A stretch of 64,000 nucleotides of DNA from Photobacterium angustum (GCF_002954615.1 NZ_MSCJ01000003.1:496001-560000), one strand, 5' to 3'. Numbered from the stretch's first letter, positions 54,799 to 63,249 are shown. Notes: generated by a model not told the origin, from the sequence alone. Made by a program: numbers and translations.

Positions 54799-55818
54799 TT
54801 AGCTAACTTTAACTACAACTTTGCCGAAGTTTTTACCTTCAAGTAAGCCGATGAAAGCTTGTGGAGCTTGCTCTAGGCCTTCGACTCTATCTTCACGGTA
54901 ATGAATTTTTCCTTCAGCAAGCCATTGCGACATTTGTTGTGCAAATTCGTCATAACGGTGAGCATAATCGTCAAAGATAATGAAACCTTGCATCTTGATA
55001 CGCTTAACCAGTAGTTGTCCCATTAACATATTCATACGATCTGGGCCGTCTGGAAGCGATGTTGCATTGTATTGAGAGATCAAGCCACAAAGCGGAATTC
55101 GTGCGCCTGTATTAAGTAGAGGAAGCACTGCATCAAAGACTTTACCGCCAACATTTTCATAATAAATATCAATGCCATCGGTACATGCATCTGCTAATTG
55201 TTGAGCAAAGTCAGCAGCATGGTGATCAATACATTCATCAAATCCTAATGTCTCTTTTGCGTATTGGCATTTTTCGTTACCACCTGCGATACCAACAACA
55301 CGACAGCCTTTTATCTTACCAATTTGACCAACCATAGAGCCTACTGCGCCAGTTGCTGCAGCAACAACGATAGTGTCACCTTGCTTTGGTTGACCTATAT
55401 CGAGTAGCCCCATGTATGCGGTAAAGCCAGGCATACCCATTACCCCTAATGCATAGGATGGGTGAGTGGGGTTCATTCCTAACTTTATTAATCCTTCACC
55501 ATTTGAAACGGCATAATCTTGCCAACCTGAATACGCTAATACCCATTCACCCACTTGATAGTCAGGGTGGTGAGAAGCGGTTACTTGGCATACCGTGCCA
55601 CCGACCATCACTTCATTAATACCGACAGGCTCAGCATAGGATTTTTTATCACTCATACGTCCACGCATATAAGGGTCGAGTGAGAGATAAACGGCTTTAA
55701 GTAGTAACTCGCCTTGTTGCGGGCTTGGGATCGTTGTTTCTGTTAAATGAAAATTTTCAGGGGTTGGTGCGCCTACAGGACGAGAGGCTAATAGTAGTTG
55801 GCGATTAGTGGTTGTCAT
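54799..55818 (-). CDS. curA: NADPH-dependent MDR-type reductase, CurA-like
   Basis: 339 residues, with the zinc-free medium-chain dehydrogenase layout of CurA/leukotriene B4 12-hydroxydehydrogenase relatives: a LDPYMRGRM motif (about residues 47-55), AATGAVGSMVGQIGKIKG (about 153-170) for NADPH binding, and Y-E-N-V-G-G-K-V-F near residues 220-228. Such enzymes reduce alpha,beta-unsaturated carbonyls. Its ATG is 20 bases from a palindrome identical to one before nemR. It forms an operon with the GST gene. Confidence 0.9.
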   Translation of the reverse strand: MTTTNRQLLLASRPVGAPTPENFHLTETTIPSPQQGELLLKAVYLSLDPYMRGRMSDKKSYAEPVGINEVMVGGTVCQVTASHHPDYQVGEWVLAYSGWQDYAVSNGEGLIKLGMNPTHPSYALGVMGMPGFTAYMGLLDIGQPKQGDTIVVAAATGAVGSMVGQIGKIKGCRVVGIAGGNEKCQYAKETLGFDECIDHHAADFAQQLADACTDGIDIYYENVGGKVFDAVLPLLNTGARIPLCGLISQYNATSLPDGPDRMNMLMGQLLVKRIKMQGFIIFDDYAHRYDEFAQQMSQWLAEGKIHYREDRVEGLEQAPQAFIGLLEGKNFGKVVVKVS

Positions 55819-55838
55819 TGCTGATTTTCCTTTTCAAT

Positions 55839-55853
55839 TAGACCAGTCGTCTA
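55839..55853. promoter_or_regulatory. NemR-type operator upstream of curA
   Basis: TAGACCAGTCGTCTA, with arms TAGAC/GTCTA. The flanking bases extend identity with the second copy to AATTAGACCAGTCGTCTAGT. It lies 20 bases upstream of the curA ATG. Confidence 0.85.
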
Positions 55854-55862
55854 GTTGGTAAT

Positions 55863-55901
55863 TCAAAAAATCCCGCCTTATCGCATTGCTGATAGGCGGG
55901 C
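55863..55901 (-). terminator. Terminator of nemR
   Basis: CCCGCCTTATC and GATAGGCGGG pair with a one-base slip, and the minus strand continues ATTTTTTG. It lies about 50 bases after the nemR stop. Confidence 0.88.
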
Positions 55902-55951
55902 GTAGTCTTATCAATACTGCGGTTTATCGATATTACGTGTCTTGTCGATAA

Positions 55952-56539
55952 TTATTTTGGGAGCAGTAGTGTTTGTGTTGTTGTTAATGCTTGCTGTAAT
56001 CCTGATAAATCGTGACTCAGTTTGTTGAGTAAACTTGCTCCAAGCCATAAATTATAAAGAGTTTGAGCGGTTACATGGCTGTCGCAGTTAGCGATTGAGC
56101 CATCTTTTATTCCTCTTTCTATTGTATTAGCGATTAAAGCGACAACACTATCTGCTCCTTGCTTTAATGCTTCTCGCATAGGCTCGGAGAGATCGGATAC
56201 TTCTGCACTGAGCTTTACCACCAAACATTTATTGGCATTACAGATGCCGTTTTCAACTTTGATCCATAGCTTGAAATACTCACTGAGTTGTTCAAAGCCT
56301 GTGCCTTGCTCGCTTTTTAATACCTGAGCGACACGTTGTAAATAATGATGAAAATAAGAGTGGATCAATGCTTCACCAAATTGCTCTTTAGATTTGAAAT
56401 AATGGTAAAAAGAGCCTTTAGGTACTTCTGCCGCACTTAATAATTGTGATAAACCAACACTCGTAAATCCTTTCGTGACCACTAGCTGGTAACCAACATT
56501 AAGAATGTGCTGCCGTGTATCAATTGTTTTTTCGTTCAT
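55952..56539 (-). CDS. nemR: NemR-like TetR repressor
   Basis: 195 residues. The TetR HTH (about 8-55) has GFTSVGLSQLLSAAEVPKGS, and the C-terminal effector domain aligns with E. coli NemR. C105 in NKCLVVKLSAEV corresponds to NemR Cys106, the redox-sensing residue; the neighbouring NemR Cys116 is Ser here. E. coli NemR controls nemA-gloA in response to reactive electrophiles and hypochlorite. An operator lies 20 bases upstream of its own ATG, matching the one before curA, so it should repress itself and curA-gst. Confidence 0.9.
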   Translation of the reverse strand: MNEKTIDTRQHILNVGYQLVVTKGFTSVGLSQLLSAAEVPKGSFYHYFKSKEQFGEALIHSYFHHYLQRVAQVLKSEQGTGFEQLSEYFKLWIKVENGICNANKCLVVKLSAEVSDLSEPMREALKQGADSVVALIANTIERGIKDGSIANCDSHVTAQTLYNLWLGASLLNKLSHDLSGLQQALTTTQTLLLPK

Positions 56540-56559
56540 GAAGTCACTATAGAATAAAT

Positions 56560-56574
56560 TAGACCAGTCGTCTA
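56560..56574. promoter_or_regulatory. NemR-type operator upstream of nemR
   Basis: The same TAGACCAGTCGTCTA palindrome as upstream of curA, in the same extended context and at the same 20-base distance from the ATG. This indicates autoregulation. Confidence 0.85.
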
Positions 56575-56784
56575 GTGTTTGGGTTTGAATGATTTTACTA
56601 TAAATTAGCTTAAGAGTAATGATTTGATGTTTGGTCCTATATTTTTAAGCATGCTCTGCTAAGACTGGCCACCCACTTACTGTGGGGTATTTGTTTTATT
56701 GTGTGTAAAACAAGATTATGAAACTATAACGATCTTCAAGCAGAACGCTTTTCTGCTTATTTTATTGGTTAAAAAGGTTAAGTG

Positions 56785-57096
56785 ATGGATTTTCAAAATT
56801 ACTACGAGATCATTATAGAAGTACTGGTTGATAATTTTGATTTAGACGATGGCGAATACTATGGCGAGGTCATCTTAACGGATGAGCTTTATCAAACAAG
56901 CTGCGATATCGCTAAAAAGTTTGATGTTGGCTTTAATGACGAGCATACCGCACTGGCTGTACTTGAAATGTCTAAGCAAGCAGGTGCAGAGCCAAATACA
57001 TTCTCAGTATCATCAGCCGCTGTTGGTTGTGTTGTTGATTACTTAGAAGATAACTTTGTTGTCGAATTCGATGACGAAGAGTTTGACGAAGAGTAA
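56785..57096 (+). CDS. Small acidic conserved protein
   Basis: 103 residues from ATG 56785 (the frame also has a GTG at 56782); the AAAAAGG site is upstream. It is strongly acidic, with a C-terminal E-F-D-D-E-E-F-D-E-E tail, and has a helical middle. No family recognised with confidence; it has the look of a conserved Vibrionaceae cytosolic protein. It ends just before a terminator. Confidence 0.7.
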   Translation: MDFQNYYEIIIEVLVDNFDLDDGEYYGEVILTDELYQTSCDIAKKFDVGFNDEHTALAVLEMSKQAGAEPNTFSVSSAAVGCVVDYLEDNFVVEFDDEEFDEE

Positions 57097-57123
57097 TTCG
57101 TCGCATAAAGAAATATAACTATT

Positions 57124-57147
57124 GAAGCCGACATGATGTCGGCTTTT
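57124..57147 (+). terminator. Terminator of the 56785 gene
   Basis: AAGCCGACA (57125-57133) and TGTCGGCTT (57137-57145) form a 9-bp stem with a 3-base loop, then TTG. It lies just upstream of the HD-hydrolase start. Confidence 0.8.
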
Positions 57148-57166
57148 GATTATCAGAGGCGATGAT

Positions 57167-57799
57167 ATGCATCTCAAGACATTAGAATCAATATTAATGA
57201 CAAAGCTTGAGCTGTTAAATAGTGCAGATGCAGCGCATGATAAAGCGCATGTTTTACGTGTGGTGAAAGTAGCAAAACAGCTTGCTAAGCAAGAGCAAGC
57301 ACGATTAAACATTACTCTTGCTGCGGCCTATTTACATGACTGTGTTGCCGTTGCTAAAAATGACCCTCGAAGAAAACAAGCTTCAATACTTGCTGCTAAT
57401 AAAGCGATCGAATTTTTATCAGAAAAAAAGTTACTAGTTGAACATCATGATGAGATTCATCATGCGATTGTGGCGCATAGCTTTAGTGCTGATATTAAGC
57501 CGTTAACATTGGAAGCAAAAATTGTTCAAGATGCTGATAGATTAGATGCACTTGGCGCGATAGGTTTAACACGGTGTATTCAGGTTGGCACATCTTTAGG
57601 TCGACCATTGTATGCCCTTGACGATCCTTTCTGTCAAAAACGGCAACCTGACGATACGACATATACCCTAGATCACTTTTATATTAAGTTACTCGGTTTA
57701 GCTGACACCATGCAAACAGATGCTGCGAAGATTGAAGCGGTTAAACGGATTGAGTTTATGAAAAGTTATCTCTTGCAGTTAGAGTCAGAGATAGGGTGA
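57167..57799 (+). CDS. HD-domain phosphohydrolase, YedJ-like
   Basis: 210 residues from ATG 57167, chosen for the AGAGG site 7 bases upstream; the open frame begins at a TTG inside the terminator before it. The HD signature has H24-D25 in AAHDKAHVLRV, H57-D58 in YLHDCVAV, H-x-I-V-A-H-S (about 103-109) and QDADRLDALGAIG with its metal-binding Asp. This is the YedJ group of HD hydrolases; the substrate is not known. A tRNA-Ser unit follows. Confidence 0.88.
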   Translation: MHLKTLESILMTKLELLNSADAAHDKAHVLRVVKVAKQLAKQEQARLNITLAAAYLHDCVAVAKNDPRRKQASILAANKAIEFLSEKKLLVEHHDEIHHAIVAHSFSADIKPLTLEAKIVQDADRLDALGAIGLTRCIQVGTSLGRPLYALDDPFCQKRQPDDTTYTLDHFYIKLLGLADTMQTDAAKIEAVKRIEFMKSYLLQLESEIG

Positions 57800-57898
57800 G
57801 ATAGTACAAAGAATAAACATTTATGCTGTGTTTGATCTTGCTGAAAGATTAAATAGTTAGATAACGTTGTTATAGTAACCACTTAACTAGGATGAGTA

Positions 57899-57927
57899 TT
57901 TACAACTACATATTACATCCGTATTAT
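57899..57927 (+). promoter_or_regulatory. Promoter of tRNA-Ser copy 2
   Basis: TTTACA (57899-57904), 17-base spacer, TATTAT (57922-57927), in the same place relative to the tRNA as for copies 1 and 3. Confidence 0.8.
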
Positions 57928-57936
57928 TTGCGCCAT

Positions 57937-58027
57937 GGAGAGATGGCTGAGTGGTTGAAAGCACCGGTCTTGAAAACCGGCATACGTTTATAGCGTATCT
58001 AGGGTTCAAATCCCTATCTCTCCGCCA
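57937..58027 (+). tRNA. tRNA-Ser(UGA), copy 2
   Basis: 91 bases, identical to the tRNA-Ser at 53783, anticodon TGA, CCA encoded. A terminator follows at 58035-58062. Confidence 0.97.
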
Positions 58028-58034
58028 TATTTTA

Positions 58035-58062
58035 AGCCTCGTCAGAAATGACGGGGCTTTTT
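58035..58062 (+). terminator. Terminator of tRNA-Ser copy 2
   Basis: AGCCTCGTCA and TGACGGGGCT around GAAA, then six T. Confidence 0.92.
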
Positions 58063-58194
58063 TGCATCTGAAATTTAAGCGAGAAGTTGATTGGTTACCT
58101 TCATATAAGTATTACTGTATTTGATATATTGAAAGAAAAAACCAGCTTGGACTAACAAGCTGGTTATCTGTAGTTATGCAAATAAAGAATTAGC

Positions 58195-58656
58195 TTAAGA
58201 AGCGTTTGTTACACAGGCACTAAAGTTATGTACTGTGTCATCTTCTTCATAGCTACCACCACCGACATATAGGTTTTTGCTAATATGTTGGTTGCTCTCA
58301 CCTGCAGTAGTACTTGTCCAATAGTTAGCCCTTAGTGCAGGCCAACCATAGCCTAGTGTAGGGCTACCAATTCTCTTTACTAATGTGATTAATTGCTCTT
58401 CAGTTGCTAATGTTTTTCCTATTTTTTCACAGCTTTCACTGGCTCTTTTCCATTGTTCAGTTCCCCAAGTAATTCCATTTTCATCAACAGATTCACTTGC
58501 ATTCTCATTAATCATTAATGGAGATAAGCTAAATGTGAGTTTCCCCATGGTAAATTCTTGTTTGAATTTAAAGCTCGTTAGCTCTAAAGTGTTACTTTGT
58601 ACATTTAACCGCTTAGCTGTCAGCTTTGCTGATTCTTCGTCTTCAGTCAGAGCAAT
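58195..58656 (-). pseudogene. C-terminal fragment of an intimin/invasin-like adhesin
   Basis: The frame is open from 58656 to a stop at 58195. The only ATG (58548) lies inside the coding-like part, so the natural start is missing. The upstream part (ALTEDEESAKLTAKRL) reads like the end of a bacterial Ig-like repeat. The rest has the pattern of intimin/invasin C-terminal adhesion domains: ITWGTEQWKRASESCEK, GWPALRANYWTSTT, and HNFSACVTNAS with paired cysteines. In-frame stops (TGA at 58657-58659 and further) precede it. It is a decayed 3' fragment between tRNA-Ser copies 2 and 3. Confidence 0.6.
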
Positions 58657-58826
58657 TCAATGTGTTTTTCCGTTCGGTTGTCATGGTTTAGTTACGGGAT
58701 TAACGAATAAACAAGCTCAGCTAATAGTTGAATTCAGTAGTTAGAAAGATGGGACTATGATCGTGGAAGTCTTTTTGAAAAGAAAAGCATTAAAAATAAG
58801 TTAATTATTTTTAATGCTTAATCTTT

Positions 58827-59336
58827 TTAGCATTGAGCATATTGGCTAATAAAATCAGCTTGAGCCATTGCCATAATTGATGCGGTTAAACGTAGAGCTG
58901 CATTTATAGCATCATCAGACTCATTTAGTGACCGTAATAAATCAACATGCCCATCTAAGCAACTGTAGCCTTGGTTTACCATACAGGCAGCAATACAAGC
59001 ATAGTAATAAGCCGTTTCATCATCGATATCTAAACTATGCAATGGTTTAAGCTCTAACGCATTACTCTGTTTTATATTGGATAAATGTAAGTTTTGAATT
59101 GCCATATAGTAATTATTCGTCATTGCCATACGCATGACAGCATGTTTAATATCGGCGAATTGTAAGCTATTAATATCACCAACTTGCAGTTTGATACGTT
59201 GTAGCACAGTACTATTTTGTGTAGCGAGTGCTGCTGCATAAGCAATATATTGAATTCGGTTATTCGCAAGCAGCGACTGCCGAGAAATGAGTGAATGAAG
59301 TAACTCAGAATTATCAAAAGTAGTGTCAGTTGGCAT
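58827..59336 (-). CDS. Helical protein, possibly AhpD/carboxymuconolactone-decarboxylase-like
   Basis: 169 residues, all helical. Segments such as FADIKHAVMRMAMTNNYYMA and YYACIAACMVNQGYSCLDGH recall the AhpD-like fold with its conserved C-x2-H region, although the usual C-x-x-C pair is not complete. It lies between two tRNA-Ser copies next to an adhesin fragment. Function uncertain. Confidence 0.5.
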   Translation of the reverse strand: MPTDTTFDNSELLHSLISRQSLLANNRIQYIAYAAALATQNSTVLQRIKLQVGDINSLQFADIKHAVMRMAMTNNYYMAIQNLHLSNIKQSNALELKPLHSLDIDDETAYYYACIAACMVNQGYSCLDGHVDLLRSLNESDDAINAALRLTASIMAMAQADFISQYAQC

Positions 59337-59547
59337 AGCAATGCTTCCTTTTACGCTAAGAAAATGTGCGAGATAACTGCACGAATGCTTTTAATGATAT
59401 GCCCTTCATTCAGCGACGCAATTGCCAGTTATGCAGCATTACTGTGTAGAAATGATCAGAATTGCTGATGAGTAACGTTGTGATAGGTAGTAGATATAGA
59501 GAAATATACGGTTTAGCTTCTTTATTAAGCAGTCAAACGGCTACTTA

Positions 59548-59576
59548 TTTACATAACTAAAAATAGCGAGTAGTAT
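59548..59576 (+). promoter_or_regulatory. Promoter of tRNA-Ser copy 3
   Basis: TTTACA (59548-59553), 17-base spacer, TAGTAT (59571-59576), followed by the TCGCGGCAT discriminator seen also at copy 1. Confidence 0.78.
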
Positions 59577-59585
59577 TCGCGGCAT

Positions 59586-59676
59586 GGAGAGATGGCTGAG
59601 TGGTTGAAAGCACCGGTCTTGAAAACCGGCATACGTTTATAGCGTATCTAGGGTTCAAATCCCTATCTCTCCGCCA
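59586..59676 (+). tRNA. tRNA-Ser(UGA), copy 3
   Basis: 91 bases, identical to copies 1 and 2, anticodon TGA, CCA encoded. Confidence 0.97.
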
Positions 59677-59682
59677 CATTTT

Positions 59683-59714
59683 AAACCTCGTCAGAAATGA
59701 CGAGGTTTTTTTAT
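59683..59714 (+). terminator. Terminator of tRNA-Ser copy 3
   Basis: AACCTCGTCA and TGACGAGGTT around GAAA, then seven T. The stem has two compensating changes relative to the other two copies. Confidence 0.92.
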
Positions 59715-59890
59715 GTCAAAATATTATTGATGACCATCAATACTATCCGAAGAGTGCTCAAACAAACCTCAAGAGTTGCAAAGCTATTTGGGCTAAAAGA
59801 TTATTTATCTCTGAAATGTAATTGTGTTGTTGAAAGTTTATATTTGTCACTCTTAGAAAACTTTCATAACAGATAACCTTGATTGATTTT

Positions 59891-60751
59891 TTAAGCCATA
59901 TTCGAGAATAAGATATCTAAATCATAATTTTCTCGTGCCAGTGAACGTTTTAAACTACTTAAGGATTTTATTTGAAGTTGACGTATGCGCTCTCTTGTTA
60001 ATCCAACAGCATCGGCAACTTCTTGTAATGTATGAGGCTCGTAGCCCATCAGACCAAAACGACGACAGATGATCTCTCTATCTCTTGCATTAATACCATT
60101 TAGTATCAAGTTCGTGATTTTTACCATATCGTCATTATCGACTTCCGCACTCGGTGATGTTATTTGTTCATCCGCCACTAAATAAGCAATGGTATGCGAG
60201 TTTTCGGTATCACCAATGGTTTGATCGAGTGAAACGACATTAACTTCATTAGAGAACAGGGCTGATATTTCTTTACTTTCTTTGTTGAGTGCTTGCGCAA
60301 TATCTTCGTGAGTGGGTTCATTATTATTTAGCTTCATTAGCTCACGATGAGTACGAAGTAATGTATTGATTTCTTTTGAGATATGAACTGGTAAACGGAT
60401 GGTTCTATTTTGATTGTGAATAGCTCGTTCAATGGTTTGTTTAATCCACCATGAAGCATAGGTGGAGAAACGAAACCCTTTTTCTGGATCGAATTTTTCA
60501 ACGGCAGTCATTAAACCAATATTACCTTCATCGATAAGATCACTTAATGAGAGATTAGAAGCCCGATATTTTTTTGCAATGCTAACGACAAGTCTTAAAT
60601 TAGATTCAATAAGGATTTTTTTTGAAGCAAGATCACCAGTTAAAGACTTACGGCTATATTGAATTTCATCATCTTTATTAAGTAAAGGCTTATTTGAAAT
60701 ATCATTAAGGTATAGCCGTACTACATCCACCTCAAAACTTGTCGTTTCCAT
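59891..60751 (-). CDS. RpoS-like sigma-70 factor, second paralogue type
   Basis: 286 residues from the ATG at 60751, which has AAGGAC at good spacing; the frame to 60787 lacks one. The order is region 1.2 ([20 protein letters not shown], about 10-29), region 2 ([13 protein letters not shown] to [19 protein letters not shown], about 50-111), region 3 and region 4 with [23 protein letters not shown] near 245-264. It is RpoS-like, but clearly diverged and shorter than RpoS (about 330). In Aliivibrio, an RpoS-like factor RpoQ is quorum-controlled; this may be its counterpart, but that is a guess. The main rpoS is not in this window. Confidence 0.85.
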   Translation of the reverse strand: METTSFEVDVVRLYLNDISNKPLLNKDDEIQYSRKSLTGDLASKKILIESNLRLVVSIAKKYRASNLSLSDLIDEGNIGLMTAVEKFDPEKGFRFSTYASWWIKQTIERAIHNQNRTIRLPVHISKEINTLLRTHRELMKLNNNEPTHEDIAQALNKESKEISALFSNEVNVVSLDQTIGDTENSHTIAYLVADEQITSPSAEVDNDDMVKITNLILNGINARDREIICRRFGLMGYEPHTLQEVADAVGLTRERIRQLQIKSLSSLKRSLARENYDLDILFSNMA

Positions 60752-61030
60752 TTTATTGTCCTTAATAAAAGAAATGCAGGGTTGCAATCAATCCGTGAAT
60801 GCATTGTTAAGCATATAAATATAAAGGTTAATAAAATGCAAAGGGTTAATTGTAACATTTCTGTAATATTTAATTTCGAGTGTTATATTTATAAAATGAT
60901 TGGCTTTAAATCTAAATCGAACAATCGAAAAACGTAATATTATTTTTATGTTGCTATTTTTTTGTCGATTATATGTTATTGCAGTATATATCGTCGTATT
61001 ATAAAAAAAATAAATATTGAGTTTATAAAC

Positions 61031-61405
61031 ATGTCATCATTAATTAAAAAAGTGTCTCTATCTGTCGCGCTGTTATCTTCTTTATGTTTTTCTTATGCTA
61101 ATGCAGCTGAGATATCTGGTAACTCGATTGTGGTTCAATCATGTATTGATAACCAAAATTTTGATGAGCAAGGTTTGATTCACTGCTATCAACAAGCTGA
61201 AGCAACAGCAAAAGATCAAGTTTATAATTTATCAGGCCAAGGTGAGCATTATAAAAATGCTATCGATACCCAATGTCAAAAGTTACAAGTAAAACTTAAT
61301 GCAGATGCATCAATGATTAAATCTGACAAAGAAGCCAAAATAGCGGTTTGTTATGCTAATGGCTGGTCTCGTGCCCGTGATGAAGTGTTAAATGAAAAAT
61401 ACTAA
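61031..61405 (+). CDS. Small secreted protein, function unknown
   Basis: 124 residues from the ATG at 61031, which begins a good signal peptide (cleavage after ANA, residue 25); the frame to 60962 would add a non-signal extension. The mature protein has four cysteines (SCIDNQ, HCYQQ, QCQKLQV and VCYANGW) that may form disulfides, in a helical protein. No family recognised. A 50-residue ORF follows. Confidence 0.65.
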   Translation: MSSLIKKVSLSVALLSSLCFSYANAAEISGNSIVVQSCIDNQNFDEQGLIHCYQQAEATAKDQVYNLSGQGEHYKNAIDTQCQKLQVKLNADASMIKSDKEAKIAVCYANGWSRARDEVLNEKY

Positions 61406-61423
61406 TCGAATGGTTGAGGTATT

Positions 61424-61576
61424 ATGCGACATTTGTCTGACTATCAACAACAGATAGACGTAATTGTTCAAGAGCATTCAGGAAGTCTTGAGCAATCACT
61501 AGAGTCTTTACAGCGATTACTAGATGCTATCGCTGATGATACGGCATTAACAGATAGTCAATTAAAACAGGATTAA
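61424..61576 (+). CDS. Small helical protein, 50 residues
   Basis: ATG 61424 to TAA 61574-61576, preceded by a GAGGT ribosome site. The product is helical and acidic, beginning MRHLSDYQQQIDVIVQEH. It follows the secreted-protein gene by 18 bases on the same strand and is closed by a terminator 15 bases later, so the two probably form a small operon. It is below the size of most gene calls. No family recognised. Confidence 0.6.
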   Translation: MRHLSDYQQQIDVIVQEHSGSLEQSLESLQRLLDAIADDTALTDSQLKQD

Positions 61577-61591
61577 GTTTGCTTTAGGAAT

Positions 61592-61624
61592 AAACGGATG
61601 AAGATACAATACTCATCCGTTTTA
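61592..61624. terminator. Bidirectional terminator
   Basis: AAACGGATGA (61592-61601) and TCATCCGTTT (61613-61622) form a perfect 10-bp stem. T-runs occur on both strands, serving the small secreted operon and the LysR gene. Confidence 0.88.
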
Positions 61625-62512
61625 TTTGATTTTAGATAGTTGTAACATCGAATTGTATAATAAAGCTGTTGATGGATTATTTTTATTTTCTTGAGGACAT
61701 ACGAGATAATACGTTGGCATTTTATCGTTAATGTAAACGATATTGAGTCGCTCAACCAAGGTACCATCATTGAGTTGCTTTTGGACTAAGATTCTATTAA
61801 CAAAAGCAATGCCTAAACCGTTACAAGCCGCCTCTATGGCTTGAATTGAATTCTGGAAAAAAATTTTGCTCTGATTTTTGTTCGGTTTGATCTTCATGTT
61901 GTGTAGAACAAGATCCCATTGAATTAGACGATTAGTCGTTTCTATCAATGTGATTTCACTGAGTAGTTGCTCAGTGAGTTTTACTTTAGATGAAGGAATA
62001 TAATCAGGGGTACAAACTGCAACCATCTTTTCTTTAAATAAGACATCATATTCATGGTGCTCTGGTGGTTCTAATCCATATCGAATTGCAATATCTATAT
62101 TCTCTTTACCAAAATCGAGCGTTTCTAATGTATCAATAAAGTTAAGCGAGATCCCTTGCTGAGATAACTGTCGTATATTAAGAAGTGGTAAAAGCCATTT
62201 ATTTAATAATGATGGTGGTATCGCGATGGTTAACTTTTGATTTTTAGAGATACCTAGATCGGTCGTCGCTTGTTCTAGCTCATTTAAAATAATAGTTGTG
62301 CGACTAAAGTAGCGAAGACCTGCATTAGTCAGAGTAATACTGCGGTTATGTCGCTGAAATAGTTTTTGTTCGATAAAATCTTCAAGTGTGTTTATCTGAT
62401 GACTTACAGCACTAGGTGTTACACATAATTCTTCTGCGGCTAGTTTAAAACTTTGTAGTCTTGCTGCGGCTTCAAAATAGATAATGGCTTTTATTGGTGG
62501 GATGACCCGCAT
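61622..62512 (-). CDS. LysR-family regulator, GcvA-like
   Basis: 296 residues. The HTH domain includes YFEAAARLQSFKLAAEEL and TPSAVSHQINTLEDFI (about residues 12-45), typical of GcvA-type LysR proteins, followed by the effector domain. It is divergent from the PEBP gene across a 170-bp gap and may regulate it. Effector unknown. Confidence 0.88.
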   Translation of the reverse strand: MRVIPPIKAIIYFEAAARLQSFKLAAEELCVTPSAVSHQINTLEDFIEQKLFQRHNRSITLTNAGLRYFSRTTIILNELEQATTDLGISKNQKLTIAIPPSLLNKWLLPLLNIRQLSQQGISLNFIDTLETLDFGKENIDIAIRYGLEPPEHHEYDVLFKEKMVAVCTPDYIPSSKVKLTEQLLSEITLIETTNRLIQWDLVLHNMKIKPNKNQSKIFFQNSIQAIEAACNGLGIAFVNRILVQKQLNDGTLVERLNIVYINDKMPTYYLVCPQENKNNPSTALLYNSMLQLSKIK

Positions 62513-62682
62513 AGAGATACCTTCAGGTTATTTTTTCTCAATTCACAACGTATTTTTATGAGTTTGTGGCATTGAGTGTTTAGACGCATAATTCATAACG
62601 AACAAAATGTGTTTGGCAGTATACCAATTTAAAATGCCTTTATGCTGCTAGAGTGTTATTTATTCTATAATGATGAGTACTA

Positions 62683-63237
62683 ATGATGAAACTCAAACAA
62701 GTAGTCGCAGCCGTACTTCTAGCGGTTCCTGCATTTATGTCACAAGCGATGGTACTAACTAGCCACGATATTACCAATGATAAAACATTACAAAATCAGC
62801 AATTGTTTAATCAATGGGGCTGTAATGGTAAGAATGTATCGCCACAATTAACATGGAAAGATGTTCCTGCTGGGACAAAAAGCTTCGCTGTTACTATGTA
62901 TGATCCCGATGCGCCAACAGGAAGTGGCTGGTGGCATTGGAGTGTTATTAACATTCCTGCAGATGTGCATAGTTTAGCTGCGGGTGCGGGTGCTGTTGGT
63001 GGAAAAGCGTTGCCGAAAGGCGCAAGTATGGTAACCAATGATTTTGGCTTTAAAGGTTTTGGTGGTGCATGTCCTCCACCAAATGCGAAACCACATAATT
63101 ATGAAATTACAGTGTATGCATTAAATACAGCAAATATTAAATTACCTGAGAATGCATCACCAGCACTAGCAGGTTATAACATCCTCGCTCATGTTATTGG
63201 TAAAGCAGAGCTTATTGCACCAACAAATGCACGCTAA
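62683..63237 (+). CDS. YbhB/YbcL-type Raf-kinase-inhibitor-like protein (PEBP), secreted
   Basis: 184 residues; ATG 62683 or 62686, both giving a signal peptide (cleavage near SQA). The mature part has CNGKNVSPQLTWKDVPAGTK, YDPDAPTGSGWWHWSVINIP and a F-G-G-x-x-P-P region of the PEBP fold. Bacterial members are periplasmic proteins of uncertain ligand. A terminator follows. Confidence 0.87.
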   Translation: MMKLKQVVAAVLLAVPAFMSQAMVLTSHDITNDKTLQNQQLFNQWGCNGKNVSPQLTWKDVPAGTKSFAVTMYDPDAPTGSGWWHWSVINIPADVHSLAAGAGAVGGKALPKGASMVTNDFGFKGFGGACPPPNAKPHNYEITVYALNTANIKLPENASPALAGYNILAHVIGKAELIAPTNAR

Positions 63238-63249
63238 TTGATATTAAAT

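Larger units (their letters stand above)
53783..59676 (+). repeat. Three 91-bp direct repeats (tRNA-Ser units)
   Basis: Identical tRNA-Ser genes at 53783, 57937 and 59586, each with the same promoter geometry and near-identical terminator. They are spaced 4.15 kb and 1.65 kb apart in the same direction and enclose the nemR cluster, HD hydrolase and adhesin fragment. Homologous recombination between copies could delete or amplify the DNA between them. Confidence 0.8.

Noticed and set aside
58385..58744. Plus-strand ORF of 119 codons
   Set aside because: It is antisense to the adhesin fragment, whose minus-strand reading matches a known domain pattern.
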